Shown here in pieces: positions 16,756 through 24,516 of a stretch of DNA of 49,375 bases. Location: assembly GCF_902859875.1 (NCBI RefSeq), contig NZ_CADIKF010000055.1, forward strand, positions 1 to 49,375, written 5' to 3'. The notes beneath the pieces are model-generated. The model was not told the DNA's origin and searched no databases. It saw nothing but the letters and a program-made list of their open reading frames with translations. This stretch comes from Paraburkholderia solisilvae (GTDB lineage Bacteria > Pseudomonadota > Gammaproteobacteria > Burkholderiales > Burkholderiaceae). How positions within the stretch are numbered: position 1 is the stretch's first letter; each line of letters begins with the position of its first letter. The translations under genes and the position numbers were made by a program.

Positions 16756-18498
16756 CTACCGCCCAGGTTGATAAATGGCCTGCTCGGTCTCGGTGACCAG
16801 ATTGAGGTAGCCGCTTGTCCGCTTCTCCCAGTCCAGACCGTAAGTCGCGATCAGATGGCGCAGCAGCAGGAAGCTGCCCAGACGCTCCGCGCAAAACGCC
16901 CATGCCCTCGATTGATAACCATAGCGTCTGAGCGGGAACTGCGCGATGCACGCGCGTACGACGCGCTCGATCGCGCCGATCGTCTGGACCCAGTAGCCGG
17001 CCGGGAACACGCCGGCCTCGATGCCGCCGGGCATAAACGCGCTCTGCGCGAAGAACGGCATCACATCGTCGCGGCTCAGCACGCCGAGTTCGACAGCCGC
17101 CGCCGTGAAGCGCAGGAAATCTTCCGCGACGTGCGCGTTCTTGTACTGCGTGAAGTAGCCGCCTTCCACGACGCCGAGACGGCCGAGCACGAAATCGCGA
17201 TCGCCTGGCGCCATCAGGTCGGTCAGCATTTGCACGTCGATCGCTTCCCGCGCGACCGTGTCCATGACCGGGTAGTTCGAGGCGGGCGTGTGGCTGAAAC
17301 GCCGGTTCGATACAAATTTGCGGTACTGGCAAATGCCGACATGCCGCAACTCGAGTTCATGCTTCACGATGTAGTTCTTCAGCGCAAAGCTGCCCGCCAC
17401 CGCGCCGAGGATCGGATGATGCGGCTCCCATTCCGGCGCAAGGTCGCGCAGATTGACTTTGCCGGGCCCTTGCGCGGCGCCCATATACAACGTCGAAACA
17501 AACGACGGAAATTCGAACTGCAACGGCACGTGCGTGAAACAGACGTACAGCAAGTCGCCGGCTGGGGTGAGGGCGGCTGCGGCGGTTTCGGTGCTGATCG
17601 CCGGCGCGCCTGCCACGCTCGCCGGCGCATGCGTTGCAGCAAGCGAGGCCGCAGCCGTGGCCGCATTCGCCGCCGCCGCACGGGCCGGCAATGTGCCGGT
17701 ACTGTCATTCAGCACCGCATTGCGCAACTGCAGAAAGTTGTTCAGATACTGCCGGTCGAGCGTCTTGCCGTAGCCGGCCTTGCACTCGCGCAACAGCGAG
17801 AGCTGGTGGTGATAGGTGCTTTCCGTTGCCGATATCTGCTGCGTCAGCGGCGCCGCGCAGGCGCAAACGTCGACGTCAGGACACAGTTCCAGCACGAGCG
17901 AAGCGATCCGCTCAAACAGCATGCGCTTCGCGTCCGCTTCGCCGCCTGCCGTACGCAACGCGTCCAGCTGCTTGCGCAGCGGCGCGTTTTCGTCTTCGAT
18001 CTGTTGCGACAGCTGGTCGGCAATTGCGAACCACGTCTGCCAGAACGACGGCTTCGCAACGATATGATGGCCATACACCGTTGAACGCGCATCCATCGGC
18101 AGCGTGCCGAGATCGAGATCGAGCGGCAGCGACTTGAGCCATACCGATGCGGCGTCGATAAACCCCGGCAGCGTCTGCTCCGCCTGATCGAATACGTTCA
18201 GATAGCAGGTTTCGAGCGGCACGCGCGACGAAAACGTGTACGCGTCGTGCCCCGCGTTGTCGCGGATAAACGCTTTGACAGCATCGCCGGTGAGCCCGGT
18301 CTTGTGCTGGAAATCCGCCGGAAAAAAGCCGTAGAGGTCCGACTCTTCCAGCGGATGCGTCGCGAAGAACTGCTTGATCGCCGCAAAGTCCTGCAGCACC
18401 GGCCGCGCGCCGTCGGCATGGCCCAAACTGCTGAAAGCGGCGTCGGCGCTGTGGGGCGCTTCGCCGCTCGGGAGAATCTGAAAGAGATGGGCGGTCAT
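16756..18498 (-). CDS. unknown protein of a glycan cluster, possible DUF4422-like glycosyltransferase part
   Basis: 580-residue protein that I do not recognise as a characterised family. The N-terminal third has SDLYGFFPADFQHKTGLTG and VPLETCYLNVFDQAEQTLPG, patterns I associate with uncharacterised proteins of Burkholderiales glycosylation loci. A low-complexity Ala-rich linker lies around residues 270-310. The C-terminal half contains VCFTHVPLQFEFPSF and LRHVGICQYRKFVSN, the latter like the vG-x-cHYRRyf motif of DUF4422 glycosyltransferases. It is cytosolic by composition, with no signal or membrane segment. It lies between the epimerase and the TylF-like methyltransferase with short gaps (about 30-40 bases), so it is probably part of the same operon. 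A transferase role is inference. Confidence 0.6.
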   Translation of the reverse strand: MTAHLFQILPSGEAPHSADAAFSSLGHADGARPVLQDFAAIKQFFATHPLEESDLYGFFPADFQHKTGLTGDAVKAFIRDNAGHDAYTFSSRVPLETCYLNVFDQAEQTLPGFIDAASVWLKSLPLDLDLGTLPMDARSTVYGHHIVAKPSFWQTWFAIADQLSQQIEDENAPLRKQLDALRTAGGEADAKRMLFERIASLVLELCPDVDVCACAAPLTQQISATESTYHHQLSLLRECKAGYGKTLDRQYLNNFLQLRNAVLNDSTGTLPARAAAANAATAAASLAATHAPASVAGAPAISTETAAAALTPAGDLLYVCFTHVPLQFEFPSFVSTLYMGAAQGPGKVNLRDLAPEWEPHHPILGAVAGSFALKNYIVKHELELRHVGICQYRKFVSNRRFSHTPASNYPVMDTVAREAIDVQMLTDLMAPGDRDFVLGRLGVVEGGYFTQYKNAHVAEDFLRFTAAAVELGVLSRDDVMPFFAQSAFMPGGIEAGVFPAGYWVQTIGAIERVVRACIAQFPLRRYGYQSRAWAFCAERLGSFLLLRHLIATYGLDWEKRTSGYLNLVTETEQAIYQPGR

Positions 18499-18535
18499 GA
18501 GTGCCTGCGTGATATGCGGCCGGAGTGCGGCTGGA

Positions 18536-19258
18536 TCAGACGTGGAAGTAGCCGGTGCACGAGTCGAACGGCAAGCGCTTCAACTCGACCTTGTTCAGAT
18601 CCAGCACTTCGCGCAGCGCGCTCGTTTCGCCCGGGAAGTTGCGATACGCGACTTCGTCGAGCACGACAACCGCGCCCTTCGGCATGTACGGCAGGAACGT
18701 TTCGAGCGCAACTTTCGTCGATGCGTACAGGTCGGTGTCGAGAATCAGCATTGCGACCACGAGGTCGGGGCGCGTCTTCACGAATTCGGGCACGGTCTTC
18801 ACAATATCGCCCTTCACCAGCTCGCAACGCGGAATGCGGTTCACCGGACGCACCAGGTCGTTTGCCTCGATCATCGATTCGATCAGCGACATATCGGTGT
18901 CCGAGAACATCGACGTGTTGATATCGTTCGGATCGCGTTCGGCATCGATGCCGGTGAAGCCTTCGAAGGTATCGAAGCCGATAATCGAGCGGTTGATCGC
19001 ATACGGTTCGAGAATCGTCGACAGATGCATATACAGCATCAGCGAATTCGCCTTGTAGACGCCGCATTCGACAATAGCGCCCGGAATGTCGAGCACCTTT
19101 TTGAACAGTTCCATGCGTGACAGCGCGGTCGTCACGGTGACCCGGTCCGCGAACAGGAACGGCGCGCTCGCCACATAGCTCGCATCGACGCGCCCCAGCA
19201 CGTCGGTGCGTTTGGCGAGGAACGCCTGTTCGGCTTCGGTCAGTCGGCGGCGGGTCAT
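18536..19258 (-). CDS. TylF/MycF-family sugar O-methyltransferase
   Basis: 240-residue SAM-dependent methyltransferase of the macrocin O-methyltransferase family. IPGAIVECGVYKANSLMLYM is the family SAM loop. IIGFDTFEGFTGIDAERD is the TylF acidic loop and lid. LVKGDIVKTVPEF, LDTDLYASTKVALETFLP and GAVVVLDEVAYRNFPGE carry the aspartates that bind Mg2+ and the sugar. Characterised members methylate hydroxyls of deoxysugars on macrolides; homologues in surface-glycan loci methylate sugars. The start ATG overlaps the stop of the upstream dioxygenase by four bases, so the two are translationally coupled. This is the second of two O-methyltransferase-type genes in the block. Confidence 0.88.
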   Translation of the reverse strand: MTRRRLTEAEQAFLAKRTDVLGRVDASYVASAPFLFADRVTVTTALSRMELFKKVLDIPGAIVECGVYKANSLMLYMHLSTILEPYAINRSIIGFDTFEGFTGIDAERDPNDINTSMFSDTDMSLIESMIEANDLVRPVNRIPRCELVKGDIVKTVPEFVKTRPDLVVAMLILDTDLYASTKVALETFLPYMPKGAVVVLDEVAYRNFPGETSALREVLDLNKVELKRLPFDSCTGYFHV

Positions 19259-20121
19259 GCCTCTACTCCTTGAAACGATTTGAACGTATCGGCGTGCAGA
19301 TAATCCTTGAAGCCCGCCTGCGGGTCCGCGCAGCCGCTATCGACGTTGATCGCGCCGCGTCCGGCGGCGAGATCGGCGATATGCATCAGTCGGAAGTCGA
19401 TGCTAAAACGTGTCTGGCCGCTGCGGTTCGGCACCGTGCCATGCAGATGCGAGCCGGAGAAGATCAGCATTTCGCCCGCGTTCGGCGCGATACGCGTCTC
19501 GTGAGTCGCATCGATCTCTTCGAGCGGCACCGGGTGCGGACGCGTTTCTTCCTTGACATTGGTGGAGGCAAGCCAGCGCTCCGTGCTGATCCACTCCTTC
19601 AACTGCCAATCGGCTGATGAATTCCTGACCGGCGCGTCGAAGTACGCGGCGTTGATCATCATCGTCTGGTCGGGCGTGATCGCGTAGACCGGCATCCATG
19701 TGTTGACCTGGCACGCGACACCGCCGTACCACGTATCGCGGTGCGGCTTGTAGGCATAGCTGACGCCGGCGTGCAGATAGTCGTAATGCGGCACGACGCG
19801 CAGCCGCGGCACGTCGAACAGGTAATGCGCCGGGTCTTCGCCCAGTTCGACGACAAATTCCCGAATCAGCTCTTTCGTTTCCACGCTGTTCGTAAAGCCG
19901 CTCTTCAGCTTCGACACCGTCGAGACGAAAGTCTCGACCGGCATCGTCAGATGGACCTGGCGAGGGTCGGCGTCCGCGCCGAACGCTTCGGCAATCCGCT
20001 CCCTCGCGAAGCCACAGAGCTTCTGGGCGGTGCGCAATTGCGTTTCGAGAAAAATCGTCCCCGCGTAAATGTCTTCTTTCAGCGTTGCCCGGTTGCGCGA
20101 TTGATTTACGTATAGTTTCAT
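19255..20121 (-). CDS. Fe(II)/2-oxoglutarate-dependent oxygenase-like protein
   Basis: 288-residue protein with a probable double-stranded beta-helix oxygenase fold. The facial triad looks complete: H127-x-D129 in YKPHRDTWYGG and H227 in SHLHGTVPNRSG. R238 in the following QTRFS is positioned to bind 2-oxoglutarate. That arrangement resembles phytanoyl-CoA-hydroxylase-like proteins. QVNTWMPVYAITPDQTMM fits the strand before the substrate loop. It may hydroxylate or desaturate a sugar or lipid precursor in this cluster; no substrate can be read from sequence. The ATG at MKLYVNQS is used; a TTG 12 bases upstream is possible. First gene of the minus-strand run, coupled to the TylF-like gene by an ATGA overlap. 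Confidence 0.75.
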   Translation of the reverse strand: MKLYVNQSRNRATLKEDIYAGTIFLETQLRTAQKLCGFARERIAEAFGADADPRQVHLTMPVETFVSTVSKLKSGFTNSVETKELIREFVVELGEDPAHYLFDVPRLRVVPHYDYLHAGVSYAYKPHRDTWYGGVACQVNTWMPVYAITPDQTMMINAAYFDAPVRNSSADWQLKEWISTERWLASTNVKEETRPHPVPLEEIDATHETRIAPNAGEMLIFSGSHLHGTVPNRSGQTRFSIDFRLMHIADLAAGRGAINVDSGCADPQAGFKDYLHADTFKSFQGVEA

Positions 20122-20495
20122 CGTCCGTCCCAAACGTCGATTCGCGGCAGACTGGACGCGTCATCGAACGGTCCGCCCGAAAAGACCGGTTTATCTGCAC
20201 TGGATCACAGTATCGCCGAGACCGCACGCGGCCGAGCCGGCAAATTGACGGCTGATCGGGGCTCAATTTGATCAATAAGACGTTGTGCGCCGATGCTATC
20301 AAGTGAACTGGGGGAAAGTGCCGCCGCGGCCGGCGCCCCTTGCAGCAGCCCGCACCGGCGCGCGACAGACGCCGGAACGGCCGGCGCCGCCCGAGCGCGC
20401 ATCCGCCATCGACAATTGGTAACCATCGTTCGCCCCGTTCGCCCCGAAGACCGGCTAACATCTCACACCAGATCAGCCCGATAGAGGAGTTTTGC
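20122..20495. other. divergent intergenic region, oxygenase / alginate-lyase-like genes
   Basis: 374 bases holding the start regions of two divergent genes. It includes a less GC-rich patch around 20240-20300 with the palindrome TTGATCAA (20268-20275) and a TTGACG at 20245. I could not assign a convincing -35/-10 pair to either direction. No gene seen. Confidence 0.5.
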
Positions 20496-21632
20496 ATGCT
20501 GCGAAAGGTGCGAGCGACGACACAGCGCGCTGCGCGTACACCGCGGTATCACTTTGCCGGATTGCCATTCGCGACGTTACTGGTGGCCTACGGGTCCGGC
20601 TTTCTGCAACCTGGGCAGGCGCACGCGGCAATGAACCTTTGCGCGGCGCCGGCGCTGCAATCGAGCGAGCGCACGAATTCGATGCCGGCCGCGAAAGCGC
20701 TGCTCGCGAACGTGCAGGCCCATCTGAACGACGCGCCGCGCGCCGTTGCGAAGCTGCATACCGAAGGCACGCTGCCGCACGAAGGCATTTACGATCAGAG
20801 CGTGGCGGCGGAGGAAGATCTCGACCTGATGCGCGACGCGGCGCTCGCATGGCGGGCGACCGGCGACGAGCGCTACCTGAAGTACGTCGACCGCGTGCTG
20901 TATGCATGGGTGACCACCTATCAGCCGAGCTTCAACCCGATCGACGAAACGCGCTTCGAAGCGCTGATTCTCGCGTACGACATGACCGCGAGCGCGTTGC
21001 CGGTGAAGACGCGCAACGCGGCGGTCGCATTTCTGACGAAGTTCGCGAACGGCTATATCGCGCAGATCGACGCGCAACCGCGGCCGCTTACCGGCACGTT
21101 TCGCAACAATTGGCAAAGCCATCGCATCAAGCTGATTGCGATGGCCGCGTTCACGCTCGATAACCGCAAGATGATCGAGGCCGCGCAGCGGCTGTATGTC
21201 GAACATATCGGCGACAACATCGCGCCGGACGGCTCGACCGTCGATTTCGCCGAACGTGACGCGCTGCATTACGTGACTTACGACCTGCAGCCGCTTGTGA
21301 CCGCCGCGCTGGCCGCGCGCCGCCACAATCGCAACTGGCTGCCGGAGAAGGCGCAAAACGGCGCGTCGCTGGCCGCGGCGCTCGACTGGCTGACGCCGTA
21401 TGCGACCGGTGCGAAGACGCATGAAGAATTCGCGCATTCGAGCGTGCCGTTCGACAGCAAGCGCCGCGAGGCCGGTTTGCCGGGCTTCACCGGCAAATGG
21501 GACCCGAAGAACGCGGCGGAACTGTTTCATCTGGCCGCGCGGCTCAATGGCCGTTACTTGCCGGTGGCGCTCGGCCTCGCCGCGACGCCGCCCGCATGGC
21601 TGGCCGTATGTCTGCCGCTGCCCGCGCGGTAA
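20496..21632 (+). CDS. exported alginate-lyase-family (alpha/alpha-barrel) protein
   Basis: 378-residue protein with a long signal peptide: basic and aromatic N-terminus, hydrophobic stretch, then QAHA before AMNLC, so cleavage near residue 48. The mature part is mainly helical and matches the alginate lyase / heparinase II N-terminal barrel superfamily. DLMRDAALAWRATGDERYL and FRNNWQSHRIKLIAMAAFTL carry the conserved N, W and H; DGSTVDFAERDALHYVTY gives another conserved H and Y. Family members cleave uronic-acid polysaccharides in the periplasm. Start ATG follows ATAGAGGAG. It stands between the sugar cassette and sdaA. A polymer-trimming role fits the context but is not shown. Confidence 0.8.
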   Translation: MLRKVRATTQRAARTPRYHFAGLPFATLLVAYGSGFLQPGQAHAAMNLCAAPALQSSERTNSMPAAKALLANVQAHLNDAPRAVAKLHTEGTLPHEGIYDQSVAAEEDLDLMRDAALAWRATGDERYLKYVDRVLYAWVTTYQPSFNPIDETRFEALILAYDMTASALPVKTRNAAVAFLTKFANGYIAQIDAQPRPLTGTFRNNWQSHRIKLIAMAAFTLDNRKMIEAAQRLYVEHIGDNIAPDGSTVDFAERDALHYVTYDLQPLVTAALAARRHNRNWLPEKAQNGASLAAALDWLTPYATGAKTHEEFAHSSVPFDSKRREAGLPGFTGKWDPKNAAELFHLAARLNGRYLPVALGLAATPPAWLAVCLPLPAR

Positions 21633-21658
21633 ACTAGCGGAACTTCGCAGGAGGCGTG

Positions 21659-23047
21659 ATGGCAGTCAGCGTGTTCGACCTCTTTAAAATCGGCATTGGT
21701 CCGTCCAGTTCGCATACGGTCGGGCCGATGCGTGCCGCGCTGATGTTCGCGCAAGGACTCGAGCGCGACGGCCTGCTCGACGCGACCGCGTCGCTCAAGG
21801 TCGAGTTGTACGGCTCGCTCGGCGCGACCGGCAAAGGGCACGGCACCGATCGCGGTGTGATGCTCGGTCTGCTCGGCGATGCGCCGGACACCGTCAACCC
21901 CGATACGGTCCAGCAACGCCTCGACCAGATTCGCACGACGCGCACGCTTGCGCTGCTCGGCAAGCATGATGTGCCGTTCGTGCCGAAAGACCACATTGCG
22001 TTTTACCGTCAATCGCTTGCCGAGCATCCGAACGGCCTGAAGCTGCATGCGTTCGACGCGGCCGGCGCGCCGTTGCGCGAGGCCACGTATCTGTCGGTCG
22101 GCGGCGGGTTTGTCGTGACGGCCGGCGCGCCGAACACGAAGGTGCTGGCCGCGGCCGAACAGCTGCCGCATACGTTTCGCACCGGCAACGAGCTGCTCGA
22201 GATCTGCGCGGCGACCGGCATGTCGGTCGCGCAGGTGATGTGGGACAACGAGAAGACGTGGCGGACCGAAGACGAAATTCGCACGGGCTTGCTGAAGATC
22301 TGGGACGTGATGCAGTCGTGCGTCGCACGCGGCTGCGGCATCGGCAACCCGGAGGCGGATGGCAATCTGCCGGGGCCGTTTCAGGTGAAGCGCCGCGCGC
22401 CGCAACTGTATCGTGCGCTATCGGGCAACCCGGAGCGTGCGCTGCGCGACCCGCTGTCGATGATCGACTGGATCAACCTGTATGCGATCGCGGTGAACGA
22501 AGAAAATGCGGCCGGCGCCCGGGTCGTCACCGCGCCGACCAATGGCGCCGCGGGCATCATTCCGGCCGTGCTGCATTACTACACGCGCTTTGTGCCCGGC
22601 GCGGACGCGCAGGGCGTGATCGACTTCCTGATGACGGCTGCGGCGATCGGCATTCTGTACAAGCTGAACGCGTCCATTTCGGGCGCCGAAGTGGGCTGCC
22701 AGGGCGAAGTCGGCGTCGCGTGCTCGATGGCGGCGGGCGCGCTTGCCGCGGTGACCGGCGGCACCCCGCAGCAAGTCGAGAATGCGGCTGAAATCGGCAT
22801 GGAACACAATCTCGGCCTTACCTGCGACCCGGTCGGCGGGATGGTGCAGATTCCATGCATCGAACGCAACGCGATGGCGTCCGTAAAGGCCGTCAACGCC
22901 GCGCGCATGGCGCTGCGCGGCGACGGCAGCCACTATGTGTCGCTCGATTCGGTCATCAAGACGATGCGCGAAACCGGCGCCGACATGAAGACGAAGTACA
23001 AGGAAACCTCGCGCGGCGGGCTTGCCGTGAATATCGTCGAATGCTGA
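21659..23047 (+). CDS. sdaA: L-serine ammonia-lyase (L-serine dehydratase), iron-sulfur type
   Basis: Converts L-serine to pyruvate and ammonia with a [4Fe-4S] cluster. The 462-residue single-chain form has an N-terminal beta domain (SVFDLFKIGIGPSSSHTVGPM) and a C-terminal alpha domain. TAPTNGAAGIIPAVL, the GCQGEVGVACSMAAGAL loop and GLTCDPVGGMVQIPCIERN give the cluster cysteines and are diagnostic. AGGAGG lies four bases before the ATG; a GTG directly before it is too close to the ribosome site. In Burkholderiaceae this gene usually follows gcvP and shares serine/glycine breakdown with it. Here about 10.5 kb of accessory DNA separates the two. Confidence 0.96.
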   Translation: MAVSVFDLFKIGIGPSSSHTVGPMRAALMFAQGLERDGLLDATASLKVELYGSLGATGKGHGTDRGVMLGLLGDAPDTVNPDTVQQRLDQIRTTRTLALLGKHDVPFVPKDHIAFYRQSLAEHPNGLKLHAFDAAGAPLREATYLSVGGGFVVTAGAPNTKVLAAAEQLPHTFRTGNELLEICAATGMSVAQVMWDNEKTWRTEDEIRTGLLKIWDVMQSCVARGCGIGNPEADGNLPGPFQVKRRAPQLYRALSGNPERALRDPLSMIDWINLYAIAVNEENAAGARVVTAPTNGAAGIIPAVLHYYTRFVPGADAQGVIDFLMTAAAIGILYKLNASISGAEVGCQGEVGVACSMAAGALAAVTGGTPQQVENAAEIGMEHNLGLTCDPVGGMVQIPCIERNAMASVKAVNAARMALRGDGSHYVSLDSVIKTMRETGADMKTKYKETSRGGLAVNIVEC

Positions 23048-23129
23048 AGCGGTTGGGCCGGCTGAAACCGCTCAAGCCTGCACCCGTTTGAACCGTATAC
23101 CAGGTAGGTCGTTAGCCGGAGAAAACCGC

Positions 23130-24245
23130 GTGTCCCGCATTTACTATACGAAGCCGTCGATTACCGAACTCGAAGTGCGCTATGCGACGGACGCCGCCGC
23201 GAACGGCTGGGGCGAACAGTGCTACGCCTATATCGACCGCTTCGAACGCGGTTTTGCCGACTATCTCGACGTGCCCTATGCGATCGCGACATCGAGCTGC
23301 ACCGGGGCGACGCATATGGGGCTGGCCGCGCTCGGCGTCGGGCCCGGCGATGAAGTGATTCTTGCCGATATCAACTGGATCGCGACGGCCGCGCCGATCG
23401 TGCATCTCGGCGCGCAGCCGGTGCTGGTCGATATCCTGCCCGATACGTGGTGCCTCGACCCGAAGCGCGTCGAAGCGGCGATCACGCCGCGCACGAAGGC
23501 GATTGTCGCGACGCATTTGTACGGGAGCGTCTGCGATATGCCCGCGCTGCTCGAAATCGGCAAGCGGCACGGCGTCGCCGTGATCGAAGACGCGGCGGAA
23601 GCGCTCGGCTCGGCGCATGGCGGCCGGCGTGCGGGGGCGATGGGACGGTTCGGCACGTTTTCGTTTCATGGCACCAAGACGCTGACCACCGGCGAAGGCG
23701 GCATGTTCGTCACGAGCGACAAGGCGCTGTACGAGCGTGTGCTGACGCTCAGCAATCACGGCCGCGCGCGTGGCGAAACGCGGCAGTTCTGGCCTTCGGA
23801 GATCGGCTTCAAGTACAAGATGTCGAACCTGCAGGCCGCGATCGGGTGCGCGCAACTGGAGCGTATCGACGAATTGACCGCGCAGAAGCGCCGTATCTTC
23901 GAGATGTATCGTGCGGCGCTCGCGCCGCTTGCTTCGCGTATCGACCTCAATGTCGAACATCCGGGCACGGTCAACGGCTACTGGATGCCGACCGCGGTGT
24001 TTCGCGAAGACGTGAAGTTCGATCGGGAAGCGTTGCTGCAGGCGTTCAAGGAAGAGAGCATCGACGGGCGGGTGTTTTTCTGGCCGCTGAGCACGCTGGA
24101 GCTTAATGGGTTGCAGCAGGGGGTCGACGCGCCGGTGGCGCATGGGCTGCATCGCCGTGCGGTGAATTTGCCCAGCTATCACGATATGGGGCAAGCGGAA
24201 GTGGAACGCGTGGTGGCGGTGATGCTGCGGCTGTACGGCGCTTGA
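23130..24245 (+). CDS. DegT/DnrJ/EryC1-family sugar aminotransferase
   Basis: PLP-dependent aminotransferase of 371 residues acting on a keto sugar nucleotide. ATSSCTGATHMGLAALGVGPGDEVI, VIEDAAEALGS and FSFHGTKTLTTGEGGMFVT (lysine of the PLP Schiff base in HGTK) are clear family marks. LSNHGRARGE and KYKMSNLQAAIG complete the pattern. The product would be an amino-deoxy sugar. I chose the GTG at SRIYYTKPSI because GGAGAAAA precedes it; a TTG 14 codons earlier has no ribosome site. The convergent PglD/NeuD-like acetyltransferase could N-acetylate the amine, as in bacillosamine-type pathways, but no matching dehydratase is nearby. Confidence 0.9.
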   Translation: MSRIYYTKPSITELEVRYATDAAANGWGEQCYAYIDRFERGFADYLDVPYAIATSSCTGATHMGLAALGVGPGDEVILADINWIATAAPIVHLGAQPVLVDILPDTWCLDPKRVEAAITPRTKAIVATHLYGSVCDMPALLEIGKRHGVAVIEDAAEALGSAHGGRRAGAMGRFGTFSFHGTKTLTTGEGGMFVTSDKALYERVLTLSNHGRARGETRQFWPSEIGFKYKMSNLQAAIGCAQLERIDELTAQKRRIFEMYRAALAPLASRIDLNVEHPGTVNGYWMPTAVFREDVKFDREALLQAFKEESIDGRVFFWPLSTLELNGLQQGVDAPVAHGLHRRAVNLPSYHDMGQAEVERVVAVMLRLYGA

Positions 24246-24516
24246 GGAGGCTTCGGCGGTTGGGGCCGCTTGTGGGGCTTCAGGTGCGTGAGGTGCTTCT
24301 CAGGGGCTTCAGATGCTCCAGGTGCTTCAGTGCTTGAGGCGAGCGCTTAACGCGCTCGAGAGGCTTGAGGTGCTTCAGCGCTTAACGCGCTCGAGAAGCT
24401 TGACGCGCTTCAGCGCTTGACGCACTTGAGACGTCCTGGCCCTTGACCGCGTCGAAGCGCGGCCGACCCACCGCCCGCCGCGCCACTGCGCACCCGCCGC
24501 GCCGCGCCGTCAGCCG
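24246..24516. repeat. degenerate GCTTCAGG/GCTTGAGG repeats between convergent genes
   Basis: A low-complexity stretch of variants of GCTTCAGGTGC and GCTTGAGGTGC. It contains a near-perfect 35-base direct repeat: GCGCTTAACGCGCTCGAG recurs at 24343 and 24378. It lies between the convergent aminotransferase and acetyltransferase genes and codes for nothing I can support. The many short complementary words could fold into hairpins. Confidence 0.75.

Noticed and set aside
11142..21640. Classical genomic island with integrase or tRNA attachment site
   Set aside because: No integrase, tRNA gene or convincing flanking direct repeats were seen; the insertion claim rests on expected synteny only.
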